Of a DNA stretch of 21,304 nt, positions 7,739 through 17,499 are shown one piece after another (position 1 is the first letter of the stretch; every line of letters begins with the position of its first letter). Where the stretch lies: positions 1 to 21,304 of the forward strand of contig CAYRXO010000042.1 of NCBI GenBank assembly GCA_964428215.1, written 5' to 3'. Source of the DNA: Accumulibacter sp964428215. GTDB lineage: Bacteria > Pseudomonadota > Gammaproteobacteria > Burkholderiales > Rhodocyclaceae. The translations under genes were made by a program, and so were the position numbers. The notes under the pieces were generated by a model that saw nothing but the letters and a program-made list of their open reading frames with translations, did no database searches and was not told where the DNA came from.

Positions 7739-7973
7739 TGCAACCCTACCCGACAGCGACGCGAGCACTCGTATAAACCGCAGTTCCCGCCCATAGCGGG
7801 CTGAGATGCAAACAATCGGGGTCAGGTCTTTAAATCCTACATTCGACGTGCCATCTACCCCGCAGTTGTCGCTCCGCATGGCCGACTGCACTTCGATCGA
7901 AGCGCCGAAGCAGCCGTTTTGCTTGCCGACGGCGAGCCTCATGTCCTGAATACGATACATCCCTGCCCAGCGT
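7739..7973. other. Intergenic junction between the defence operon and pepD
   Basis: This non-coding stretch lies between two converging genes. It holds a short hairpin (7786-7800, CCCGC/GCGGG) without a T tract and the GGGGTCAGG motif listed separately. No clear intrinsic terminator is seen. Confidence 0.4.
7818..7844 (+). repeat. GGGGTCAGGTCTTTAAATCC-type motif, possible REP-associated element fragment
   Basis: The string starting GGGGTCAGGTC resembles repeats that, from memory, are scattered through proteobacterial genomes next to REP-associated (Y1/IS200-like) transposase genes. There is only one copy in this window and no transposase, so the assignment rests on recollection of similar sequences. 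Confidence 0.25.
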
Positions 7974-9449
7974 TCAACGCATGGCGGCGAGAAGGGCGGT
8001 CAGCAATTGCCAGCAGCGCCCGACCGAGGCCGCTTCGACGGCTTCGCCCGGCGCGTGTGCGCCGCGGATCGTCGGGCCGAAGGAAACGATATCCAGTCCG
8101 GGAATTTTGGCGCCGAGCAAGCCGCATTCGAGGCCGGCGTGGATGACCTGGATCGCCGCTTCGTCACCGAACCGTTCGCGATAAACGCGCTGGCACAAAG
8201 CGAGCAGCGGCGATCCGACGGCTGTCGTCCAGCCGGGATAATGGCCGGATTGGACGCATCGGCTGCCGGAGAGCGCGAAGATGCTGCCGATCTCGTCGGC
8301 CAGCGCCTGACTGCAACTGTCGCGTAGCGAGCGGACCATGAAGTTGCAATGGCCGCTGTCCGGCCGCAGGTCGACGATGCCGAGATTGTTCGAGGTGTCG
8401 ACGACGCCGGGCCGCGCGCGGCTCGTCCGCCAGACGCCGTGCGGCGCGGCGTGCAGGCTGTGCAGCCAGAGGGCCTGTTCGTCCGCCGCCAGCACGGCGT
8501 CGGCGTCTGCCTCACTGCAGCTCAGTTGCAGTCCGTCGTCGATGCCGGCCAGTTCGCGCTGCAGGACGCTTTGCCATTCTGCGAGCACTGCCTGCAGCGG
8601 CGCCAGCGCGGCGGGCGGCAGGGTGATCAGCGCGCTCGCTGCGCGCGGCAAGGCGTTGCGGGCGTTGCGGGCGTTGCCGCCGTGCAAACTGGCCAGGTGG
8701 TATGGCAATTCGTTTTGCAAGGCGCAGAGCAGACGGACGAGCAGCTTGATGGCGTTGCCGCGTTCTTCGTGGATGTCGACGCCCGAGTGGCCGCCGCGCA
8801 ATCCGCGCAGATCGATGCGCCGTACGACGTGGCCGGCCGGCAGCGGCTCGGCGCTCGCGTGGCGCGTGATGTCGACATCCAGCCCGCCGGCGCAACCGAC
8901 ATAGAACCGTCCCCATTCCTCGGTGTCGAGGTTGAGCAGACGGCGGCCTTGCAGCCGCTCGCCGGCGAGTGCGCGCGCGCCGCCCATGCCGGCTTCTTCG
9001 TCGACGGTGAATAAGGCTTCCAGCGGCGGGTGCGACGCGGTTCCGCTGGCCAGCACGGCCTGGATCAGCGCGACGCCGATGCCGTTGTCGGCGCCGAGTG
9101 TCGTTTGCGGCGCGCGCAGCCAGCCGTCTTGCCACTCGCAGACGAGCGGGTCGCGCGTGAAATCGTGTGCGACGCCGTCGTTTTTCTGGCAAACCATGTC
9201 CAGATGCGCTTGCAGGATGACCGGCGGCACGTTCTCGTAACCGTCGCTCGCCGGTTTGCGGACGATCAGATTGCCGGCCGGGTCCGCTTCGCTTTGCAGG
9301 CCAAGCGACGCGGCCCAGTCGCGCAGGTGCGCGCGCAGCGGGCCTTCGTTTTTGGAGGCGCGGGGGATCGAGCACAGGGTGGCGAAATACTGCCAGACGG
9401 CGGCGGATTCGGGATCGGCCAGGGTGCAGGCGGACAAGGGAAAGTTCAT
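7974..9449 (-). CDS. pepD: PepD, aminoacyl-histidine (cytosolic non-specific) dipeptidase, M20 family
   Basis: A zinc dipeptidase that hydrolyses Xaa-His and many other dipeptides in the cytoplasm. The 491-residue product has the complete metal site and active site of the family: HLDMVCQKN near the N-terminus, GADNGIG (bridging aspartate), VDEEAGMGGA (catalytic glutamate), NLDTEEWG, and HAGLECGLLGAKIPGLDIVSFGP at the C-terminus. The length is close to the roughly 485 residues of E. coli PepD. The start is the ATG at 9449, preceded by CAAGGTAG; an in-frame start at 9500 would add 17 residues with no family match. It lies 79 bases downstream of uvrB on the same strand and may be read from it. 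Its last 188 bases are duplicated at the far side of the island, so the present 3' end may be imported. Confidence 0.93.
   Translation of the reverse strand: MNFPLSACTLADPESAAVWQYFATLCSIPRASKNEGPLRAHLRDWAASLGLQSEADPAGNLIVRKPASDGYENVPPVILQAHLDMVCQKNDGVAHDFTRDPLVCEWQDGWLRAPQTTLGADNGIGVALIQAVLASGTASHPPLEALFTVDEEAGMGGARALAGERLQGRRLLNLDTEEWGRFYVGCAGGLDVDITRHASAEPLPAGHVVRRIDLRGLRGGHSGVDIHEERGNAIKLLVRLLCALQNELPYHLASLHGGNARNARNALPRAASALITLPPAALAPLQAVLAEWQSVLQRELAGIDDGLQLSCSEADADAVLAADEQALWLHSLHAAPHGVWRTSRARPGVVDTSNNLGIVDLRPDSGHCNFMVRSLRDSCSQALADEIGSIFALSGSRCVQSGHYPGWTTAVGSPLLALCQRVYRERFGDEAAIQVIHAGLECGLLGAKIPGLDIVSFGPTIRGAHAPGEAVEAASVGRCWQLLTALLAAMR
7981..8168 (-). repeat. Direct repeat, right copy (3' end of intact pepD)
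   Basis: Ungapped partner of 157-344 in the same orientation, forming the end of the functional gene. The copies are separated by 7824 bases. Confidence 0.9.
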
Positions 9450-9528
9450 AGAGGCTACCTTGCTGAAAGTAATCGCCTGCGGACGCCCATTCGTACGCAA
9501 GGACTGTTCTCGGTGATGGCCGGGCCGT

Positions 9529-11598
<2,070 letters not shown>

Positions 11599-11768
11599 GC
11601 TAGAATTTTACGTTTTTTCGCCCTGGCACGCTGCCGCATCCGCTCGTCGTCTGCCGCTTGGTCAACGTCCTCGTCGGCAATGACGTTTCAATCGGCGACG
11701 TGGTGGACGCCCGGATGACCGGCCACTGTCCAACGCCATCTGCCAACTGACTTCTTTAGGAAACACTG

Positions 11769-12971
11769 ATGACCGCTTCCATCTTCGCTGCCGTGGAAAT
11801 GGCTCCACGCGATCCGATTCTCGGCCTCACCGAGTCGTTCAACGCCGACACGCGCCCGACCCGCGTCAACCTGGGTGTCGGCGTCTATCTCGACGACAGC
11901 GGTAAAGTTCCCTTGCTGAATGCGGTCAAGCGGGCTGAAAAAGCGCGTCTGGAAACGATGCCGCCGCGCGGCTATCAACCGATCGACGGTCTGCTTGCCT
12001 ACAACCAGACGGTGCAGAAACTGCTGTTTGGTGAGCAATCACCTTTGCTTGCCGATGGGCGGGTGATCACCCTGGAAGCGCTCGGCGGTACCGGCGCACT
12101 GAAGATCGGCGCCGATTATCTGCGCCGGCTGCTGCCGCAGGCGACCGTTTATCTCAGCGACCCGAGCTGGGAAAACCACCGTGCTCTGTTCGAGTATGCC
12201 GGTTTCGAAGTACAAACCTATCCCTACTACCATCCGCAGACGCGGGCCGTCGATTTCGCGGCTATGCGCGCCGGTTTGCAAGCGCTGCCGGCCGGCTCGA
12301 TCGTCGTCCTGCACGCCTGCTGCCACAACCCGACCGGCGCCGACCTCGACGCCGGCCAATGGCGCGAGGTGGTCGATATCGTCGGCGCGCGTGGGCTGGT
12401 GGCGTTCATCGATATCGCTTATCAGGGTTTTGCCGACGGCATCGACGACGATGCGCTGGCCGTGCAGCTGTTCGCCGCCTCGGGCCAGTCTTTTCTGGTG
12501 GCCAGTTCGTTCTCCAAATCGTTTTCGCTCTACGGCGAACGCGTCGGCGCCTTGTCGGTGGTCACCGCCAGCCGCGACGAATCGGCGCGCGTCCTGTCAC
12601 AGATCAAGCGCATCGTGCGTACCAACTACTCCAATCCGCCGACGCACGGCGGCGCGATCGTCGCCGCCGTGCTGGCCAACGCCGAATGGCGCCGCATCTG
12701 GGAAGAGGAACTCGGCCAGATGCGGCAACGCATTCTGTCCATGCGTCTCGGCCTCGTCGAGCGGCTGCAGAACAAAGGGGTTGCCGCTGATTTTTCATTC
12801 ATCGTCCGCCAGCGCGGCATGTTCTCCTATACCGGGCTCAGCACCGCGCAGGTTGACCGCCTGCGCGACGAGTTCGGCATCTACGCGGTGAGCTCGGGGC
12901 GAATCTGTCTCGCGGCGCTCAATAACGGCAACATCGATTACGTCGCCGAGGCCATCGCCGGCGTGCTGTGA
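11769..12971 (+). CDS. tyrB: Aromatic amino acid / aspartate aminotransferase (class I)
   Basis: A PLP-dependent class I aminotransferase of the AspC/TyrB subgroup. It exchanges the amino group between aspartate or aromatic amino acids and 2-oxoglutarate. The 400-residue product has the subgroup N-terminus (FAAVEMAPRDPILGLTESFNADTRPTRVNLGVGVY), HACCHNPTGADL, DIAYQGFADG (PLP-contacting aspartate and tyrosine), the Schiff-base lysine K250 in SFSKSFSLYGERVG, and the carboxylate-binding arginine in SSGRICLAALN. The ATG is preceded by TTAGGAAACACTG, a good ribosome-binding site. It is divergent from uvrB. TyrB and AspC substrate preference cannot be separated by eye, so the symbol is tentative. 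Confidence 0.92.
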   Translation: MTASIFAAVEMAPRDPILGLTESFNADTRPTRVNLGVGVYLDDSGKVPLLNAVKRAEKARLETMPPRGYQPIDGLLAYNQTVQKLLFGEQSPLLADGRVITLEALGGTGALKIGADYLRRLLPQATVYLSDPSWENHRALFEYAGFEVQTYPYYHPQTRAVDFAAMRAGLQALPAGSIVVLHACCHNPTGADLDAGQWREVVDIVGARGLVAFIDIAYQGFADGIDDDALAVQLFAASGQSFLVASSFSKSFSLYGERVGALSVVTASRDESARVLSQIKRIVRTNYSNPPTHGGAIVAAVLANAEWRRIWEEELGQMRQRILSMRLGLVERLQNKGVAADFSFIVRQRGMFSYTGLSTAQVDRLRDEFGIYAVSSGRICLAALNNGNIDYVAEAIAGVL

Positions 12972-13129
12972 GCGGAATATGCAATTCGCGCAATAAATTA
13001 CCGAGACAGCGCCGTAATGATGGCTGCGCGGGATGCGGCGCATCAACAGCGGAAAGCGGATCGATACGAAGTCGCGGGCGCTGCAAAGCGCATTCGTTTG
13101 CATCGCACTTGGCTTGTTTCGAGGCAGGG

Positions 13130-13156
13130 TTGATCTGCGATACGCAATGGTAAGAT
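13130..13156 (+). promoter_or_regulatory. Possible metY promoter
   Basis: TTGATC (13130-13135) and TAAGAT (13151-13156) are separated by 15 bases, a spacer shorter than ideal. The start point would fall just before the palindrome at 13172-13188. Confidence 0.35.
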
Positions 13157-13171
13157 TTGTCTTCCCTGTTG

Positions 13172-13188
13172 CGCTATCGTCGATAGCG
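13172..13188. promoter_or_regulatory. Palindrome CGCTATCG-T-CGATAGCG upstream of metY
   Basis: Eight-base perfect arms flank a single central base, 33 bases before the metY ATG and just downstream of the possible promoter. This suits a dimeric regulator operator better than a hairpin, since a one-base loop cannot fold. The regulator is unknown. Confidence 0.45.
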
Positions 13189-13221
13189 TGTCACAGAAAA
13201 GTCAAATAAAGGAAATTGCCA

Positions 13222-14505
13222 ATGAAGCTCGAAACACTTGCTGTACATGCCGGCTATGGACCCGAACCAACGACACGTGCCGTCGCGGTGCCGATCTATC
13301 AGACGGTGGCTTATGCCTTCGACAACACCCAGCACGGTGCCGATTTGTTTGATCTCAAGGTGGCGGGCAATATTTACACCCGGATCATGAATCCGACCCA
13401 GGATGTGCTTGAAAAACGGGTGGCGGCAATGGAAGGCGGCATTGCCGGGTTGGCGCTGGCGTCGGGACAGGCGGCGATCACCTACGCCATTCAAACCATC
13501 GCCGAAGCCGGCGACAACATCGTTTCGGCGTCCACGCTTTATGGCGGCACGTACAACCTCTTCGCGCACACCTTGCCGCAATACGGTATTTCTGTCCGTT
13601 TTGCCGATTATGCCAATCCGTCCAGCTTCGAAAATTTGATCGATGAAAAAACGAAGGCGGTGTATTGCGAATCGATCGGCAATCCGCTGGGCAATATCAC
13701 CGATTTCGAGCCATTGGCCGAAATCGCGCATCGCCATGGTGTACCGCTGATCGTCGATAACACCGTGCCGTCCCCCTATCTGTGTCGTCCTTTCGAACAC
13801 GGCGCCGACATCGTCGTTCACTCGCTGACCAAGTACATCGGCGGACATGGCAATTCGCTGGGCGGCATCATCGTCGATAGCGGCGCTTTTCCGTGGGCGG
13901 AACACAAGACCCGTTTCCGGCGCCTCAACGAGCCGGATGTTTCGTATCACGGCGTGGTGTATACCGAGGCGCTGGGACCGGCCGCATACATCGGCCGGGC
14001 GCGCGTCGTACCGTTGCGCAATATGGGCGCGGCGATTTCGCCACTCAACTGCTTCCTGATCCTGCAAGGGCTGGAAACGCTGCCCCTGCGCATGGAACGC
14101 ATCTGTGCCAACACCGAAAAAGTGGCGGCCTATCTCAGCGCGCACGCGAAAGTTGCCTGGGTCAATTATGCCGGCTTGACCAACCACCCGGAAAACCCGC
14201 TGGTCATGAAATACCTCGGTGGCCGCGCTTCGGGAGTGCTGACTTTCGGCGTCAAAGGCAGCGGTTGCAGCGGTGTCGAAGCGGGCAGACGCTTCCAGGA
14301 CGCACTGCAATTGTTCACCCGTCTGGTCAATATCGGCGACAACAAATCATTGGCCTGCCACCCGGCGTCGACGACCCACCGTCAGCTTTCCCCGGCTGAA
14401 TTGGCCAAAGCCGGCGTGTCGGAAGAAATGGTGCGCCTGTCGATCGGTATCGAACACGTCGACGATCTCATCGCCGATCTCGAACAGGCGCTGGCAGCGG
14501 TTTGA
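13222..14505 (+). CDS. metY: O-acetylhomoserine sulfhydrylase (O-acetylhomoserine aminocarboxypropyltransferase)
   Basis: A PLP enzyme of the Cys/Met metabolism family that makes homocysteine from O-acetylhomoserine and sulfide, allowing direct sulfhydrylation for methionine synthesis. The 427-residue product begins KLETLAVHAGYGPEPTTRAVAVPIYQTVAYAF. It has ASGQAAITYAI, TLYGGTYNLF, ESIGNPLGNITD and the PLP lysine K204 in VVHSLTKYIGGHGNSLGG. The long GDNKSLACHPASTTHRQL segment is typical of MetY. ATG 13222 is chosen because AAAGGAAA lies eight bases upstream; an in-frame TTG at 13216 is less likely. It stands alone on plus and converges with pmbA. No SAM- or SAH-riboswitch fold was recognised in the leader. 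Confidence 0.95.
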   Translation: MKLETLAVHAGYGPEPTTRAVAVPIYQTVAYAFDNTQHGADLFDLKVAGNIYTRIMNPTQDVLEKRVAAMEGGIAGLALASGQAAITYAIQTIAEAGDNIVSASTLYGGTYNLFAHTLPQYGISVRFADYANPSSFENLIDEKTKAVYCESIGNPLGNITDFEPLAEIAHRHGVPLIVDNTVPSPYLCRPFEHGADIVVHSLTKYIGGHGNSLGGIIVDSGAFPWAEHKTRFRRLNEPDVSYHGVVYTEALGPAAYIGRARVVPLRNMGAAISPLNCFLILQGLETLPLRMERICANTEKVAAYLSAHAKVAWVNYAGLTNHPENPLVMKYLGGRASGVLTFGVKGSGCSGVEAGRRFQDALQLFTRLVNIGDNKSLACHPASTTHRQLSPAELAKAGVSEEMVRLSIGIEHVDDLIADLEQALAAV

Positions 14506-14542
14506 GCATTTGGAGCGTGCCGGTCAGGGCGCAGCCTTTCTT

Positions 14543-14578
14543 CGTGAGCGTCTATCTTGAAAACGAGGGACGCTCGCG
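14543..14578 (+). terminator. Hairpin between convergent metY and pmbA, weak terminator candidate
   Basis: A ten-base stem (14543-14552 with 14569-14578, one G-U pair) encloses a 16-base loop, 38 bases after the metY stop. No T run follows on either strand, so termination would be inefficient or the hairpin serves only to stabilise mRNA ends. Confidence 0.35.
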
Positions 14579-14689
14579 GGGAGAGCGATGCCGTATGTCA
14601 CATTGTTGAACGGATCGCAAAGACAAACACGCAGCGGACAGGGCTACGGTGATGAGGATGCGCTTTCCTTCTGGTGCCAACTCGTGCCA

Positions 14690-16063
14690 CTACTGCCCGG
14701 CGACTTTCATCTCTTCGATCAGCAGCGAACCGACCTGCTTCGAACCGCGGATGAGGACATCGTTGCCGACGCCGACGATATTCCGGAACATATCCCGGAG
14801 ATTGCCGGCAATGGTGATCTCCTCGACCGGATGGACGATTTCACCCTTTTCGATCCAGTAGCCGGCCGCACCGCGCGAATAATCGCCGGTGACGTAATTG
14901 ATGCCATGCCCGAGCAGTTCGGTGACCAGCAAGCCGCGTCCCATTTTTTTGAGCAGCCCGGGCAGGTCGCGTTTGCCCGGATGGACCAGCAGATTATGAC
15001 TGCCGCCGGCGTTACCGGTGGTGGACAGCCCGAGTTTGCGGGCCGTATACGTGCTCAAAAAATAGCCTTGCAGGCGACCAGCGACCAGAACTTCGCGATC
15101 CTGAGTCGCCACGCCGTCGTTGTCGAAATAGCTGCTGGCCAGCGCACGCGACAGATGTGGCCGCTCGCTGATGTTGACCCGTTTCGAGAAGACGCGCTGG
15201 CCGAGACTGTCGGCGAGAAAGGTGGTTTTACGGTACAGGCTGCCACCGCTGACCGCATGTACGAAACTGCCGATCAGTGCGGCCGCCAACGGTGCTTCGA
15301 AAATCACCGGCACCTTGCAGGTTTTGATTTTTCTGGCGCCGATTCGGGTCAGTGCCCGTTGGGCGGCCATGCGGCCGATTGTTTCCGCAGATTCGATTGC
15401 CGCCGGATCGCGGGCGGTCGAATACCAGTCGTCGCGTTGCATGCTCTCACCGCTGCCGGCGATGACCGCACACGACAGATAGTGCCGTGAGGTCGGAAAT
15501 CCACCGATGAAACCCAGGCTGTTCGCCGAAACGAACTGTCCTTCCTGGATCGAAACGCTGGCGCCTTCCGAATTGCTGATCTGCGAGCTGACGGCGAATG
15601 CCGCCTCTTCGCAACGTTTGGCGACTTCGACCGCCTGCTCGACCGACAACAGCCACGGGTGATACAAGTCGAGATCGGGTTGCAGATGCAGATTCTTCGC
15701 CAGTCGCTCGGGGTCGGGCAGCCCGGAGCACGGGTCTGCAGCGGTAAAACGGGCGATATTGATCGCGGCTGCCACCGTTTCGCGCAGCGCGCTGGCCGAA
15801 AAAACAGAGGTGCTGGCCTGACCCTTGTGCTGTCCGAGATAAACCGTCACCGCAATCGACGTGTCACGGTTATATTCGATGGTCTCGATCTCGCCGCAAC
15901 GCACGGTTACCGATTGTCCGAAACCATCGGAAATGTCGACTTCGCAGGCACTGACCGACTGCTTTTTTGCGAAAGCCAGCACGTCAGACGCCAGTTCCTG
16001 CAGAGTGGCAAAGGGGTGGCTGAAGCGGGAGTCGTTTGCGGTTGAACTGGAAGCGTGCGGCAT
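14690..16063 (-). CDS. pmbA: PmbA/TldE, metalloprotease-complex subunit
   Basis: TldE (PmbA) pairs with TldD in a cytoplasmic protease that degrades unfolded peptides and matures modified peptides such as microcin B17. It also affects CcdA stability. The 457-residue product has the family body: CEVDISDGFGQSVTVRCGEIETIEYNRD, RDDWYSTARDPAAIE, the core SGGSLYRKTTFLADSLGQ, SYFDNDGVATQ, and the C-terminal block LLGHGINYVTGDYSRGAAGYWIEKGEIVHPVEEITIAGN. The ATG at 16063 is chosen because family homology starts nearby; ATGs at 16099 and 16141 would add proline-rich residues without a match. No strong Shine-Dalgarno is visible at any of them. On this strand TATGAT (16100-16095) could be a -10 box, which would exclude the upstream starts. 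TldD is not in the window. Confidence 0.94.
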   Translation of the reverse strand: MPHASSSTANDSRFSHPFATLQELASDVLAFAKKQSVSACEVDISDGFGQSVTVRCGEIETIEYNRDTSIAVTVYLGQHKGQASTSVFSASALRETVAAAINIARFTAADPCSGLPDPERLAKNLHLQPDLDLYHPWLLSVEQAVEVAKRCEEAAFAVSSQISNSEGASVSIQEGQFVSANSLGFIGGFPTSRHYLSCAVIAGSGESMQRDDWYSTARDPAAIESAETIGRMAAQRALTRIGARKIKTCKVPVIFEAPLAAALIGSFVHAVSGGSLYRKTTFLADSLGQRVFSKRVNISERPHLSRALASSYFDNDGVATQDREVLVAGRLQGYFLSTYTARKLGLSTTGNAGGSHNLLVHPGKRDLPGLLKKMGRGLLVTELLGHGINYVTGDYSRGAAGYWIEKGEIVHPVEEITIAGNLRDMFRNIVGVGNDVLIRGSKQVGSLLIEEMKVAGQ

Positions 16064-16173
16064 GAGTGGAGAAGGTGGCGGCAGAAAAGCCTTTATCATA
16101 ACAGTTTGCTGCGCGTCGCCTGCAGTCCAGAGCGTGCGCATTCGATCGAATCAAGAAAGAGGTTTCGTTGCTG

Positions 16174-16758
16174 ATGAATTCACATGCAAATGATGCACCC
16201 GAAGCGATTTCCAAAACCAAACGCAAAAAGGCGATGAATCAGTTGCAATCGTTGGGCGTCGATCTGGTCGACTTGAGCGATGATCGTCTGCAATGCATTG
16301 ACTTGCCGGATGATTTGCGCGCTGCCGTACGTGCCGCGCAAGGCATGCGGCGGCACGACGACGCTCGTCGGCGACAATTGCAGTACATTGGTCGCTTGAT
16401 GCGGGATGTCGACGCCGAGCCGATTCGCCAGGCCTTGTCAGCGGTGCGCGGTGAGTCGGCATCGGAAATCGCCCGGCTGCATCAACTGGAAAAACTGCGC
16501 GACGAATTGCTAGCCGACGAACAAATGCTTTTTCGTTTGGCGCAAGCCATTCCGGGCATTGATTTGCAACATTTGCGGATGTTGCGTCGCAACGCGCTGC
16601 TGGAACAGGCGCAAGGTAAACCGCCGCGTTTTTACCGTGAAATTTTTCAGTTTTTCAAGACACTCGCAGGGCTGGGGCGCTTGTTGCCGACTGAAAAAAC
16701 GACTTTGACTGCCTCGATTGACGACTTTCCCGACCAGGACGAAGACCATGACCGATGA
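16174..16758 (+). CDS. yjgA: YjgA/DarP (DUF615), ribosome-assembly factor
   Basis: A small helical protein that associates with late 50S precursors in E. coli and helps large-subunit maturation. The product of about 194 residues carries the family signature: SKTKRKKAMNQLQSLGVDLVDLS, a linker, RRRQLQYIGRLMRDVD, and RLHQLEKLRDELL with a basic C-terminal helix. GAGG at 16159-16162 is 11 bases from ATG 16174 but only five from an in-frame TTG at 16168. The start is therefore uncertain by two codons; the ATG is preferred by codon rank. It is divergent from pmbA, an arrangement common in proteobacteria, and its end overlaps mog by 11 bases, implying co-transcription. Confidence 0.93.
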   Translation: MNSHANDAPEAISKTKRKKAMNQLQSLGVDLVDLSDDRLQCIDLPDDLRAAVRAAQGMRRHDDARRRQLQYIGRLMRDVDAEPIRQALSAVRGESASEIARLHQLEKLRDELLADEQMLFRLAQAIPGIDLQHLRMLRRNALLEQAQGKPPRFYREIFQFFKTLAGLGRLLPTEKTTLTASIDDFPDQDEDHDR

Positions 16759-17374
16759 TCGACAACCCCTGCACATCGGTTTGCTATCGATCAGCGACCG
16801 GGCGACACAAGGCGTTTACGTCGATCAGGGTATTCCTGCGCTTGAGGAATGGTTAGGCAAAGCCTTGCGCAGCCCATGGCGCGCGATCAGCCGGCTGATC
16901 GCCGACGATCAGCCAACGATCGAACGAACGTTGATCGAGTGGGTCGATCAGCTCGGCTGTCATCTAGTGCTGACGACGGGCGGCACCGGGCCGGCCGCGC
17001 GTGACCTGACACCGGAGGCTACGCTGGCGGTAGCGGATAAACAGCTGCCCGGCTTCGGTGAAGAAATGCGGCGAATCAGCCTGCACTTCGTTCCCACGGC
17101 GATTCTTTCGCGACAAGTCGCAGTCATCCGCGGCCGTGCGTTGATCCTCAACCTGCCGGGGCAACCGAAATCGATCCGCGAAACGCTCGAAGGAGTGCGG
17201 GCAACTGACGGCGAGATCATCGTCAATGGGATTTTCGCTGCCGTTCCCTATTGCCTCGATTTGCTCGGCAACCCGTATGTCGAAACCGACGATCGGGTGG
17301 TACGGGCATTTCGACCGAAATCGGCGATCAGGCCGACGCCGGACTTGCAAGAAACTGCCGGAAACACCGAATAA
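16748..17374 (+). CDS. mog: Mog, molybdopterin adenylyltransferase
   Basis: Mog adenylates molybdopterin before molybdate insertion, a late step of molybdenum cofactor synthesis. The 208-residue product begins with the family segment HIGLLSISDRATQGVYVDQGIPALEEWL and contains LVLTTGGTGPAARDLTPEAT (GGTG nucleotide/MPT loop with the following aspartate). It also has GFGEEMRRISLHFVPTAILSRQVAVIRGRALILNLPGQPKSIRETL, typical of Mog. The ATG at 16748 overlaps the end of yjgA, with AGGA 10-12 bases upstream; an earlier in-frame ATG (16718) lies deeper in yjgA. Its presence implies molybdoenzymes elsewhere in the genome. It converges with the PilZ-like gene. Confidence 0.95.
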   Translation: MTDDRQPLHIGLLSISDRATQGVYVDQGIPALEEWLGKALRSPWRAISRLIADDQPTIERTLIEWVDQLGCHLVLTTGGTGPAARDLTPEATLAVADKQLPGFGEEMRRISLHFVPTAILSRQVAVIRGRALILNLPGQPKSIRETLEGVRATDGEIIVNGIFAAVPYCLDLLGNPYVETDDRVVRAFRPKSAIRPTPDLQETAGNTE

Positions 17375-17499
17375 ATGACAACGCAGACAAATCGCGACGT
17401 TGCGCGGCGCGCGTCATGCCATATTCCGCTGGCAGCACGCCGAGCGCCTGGCGCGATATCCCGCGCAGTCGTTTGTTCAGCGCTTCCCCAGGCAGCAGT

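Larger units (their letters stand above)
156..7973. mobile_element. Acquired defence island inserted at the 3' end of pepD
   Basis: The segment between a displaced, damaged pepD 3' end (156-414) and the stop codon of the intact pepD (7974) carries only defence-type genes. The flanking DNA to the right is housekeeping. Both pepD ends point the same way, and the homology on the left stops within a few bases of the pepD stop codon. This is the geometry expected when an element enters a gene, provides a new 3' end and moves the old end to its far side. I see no integrase, transposase or excisionase in the segment, so the means of entry (lost integrase, or homologous recombination in trans) is unknown. 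The exact left edge depends on whether the remnant counts as element or flank. Confidence 0.6.

Noticed and set aside
415..7973. Integrase, transposase or tRNA attachment site for the island
   Set aside because: Looked for on both strands and not found.
8349..9014. Plus-strand open frames opposite pepD
   Set aside because: Antisense of an intact conserved dipeptidase gene.
11599..11768. LexA/SOS box between uvrB and the aminotransferase gene
   Set aside because: No CTGT-N8-ACAG arrangement seen.
12972..13221. SAM or SAH riboswitch ahead of metY
   Set aside because: No recognisable conserved core; only a promoter-like pair and a short palindrome are seen.
14588..15490. 300-codon open frame on plus
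   Set aside because: Antisense of pmbA, which has clear family motifs on minus.
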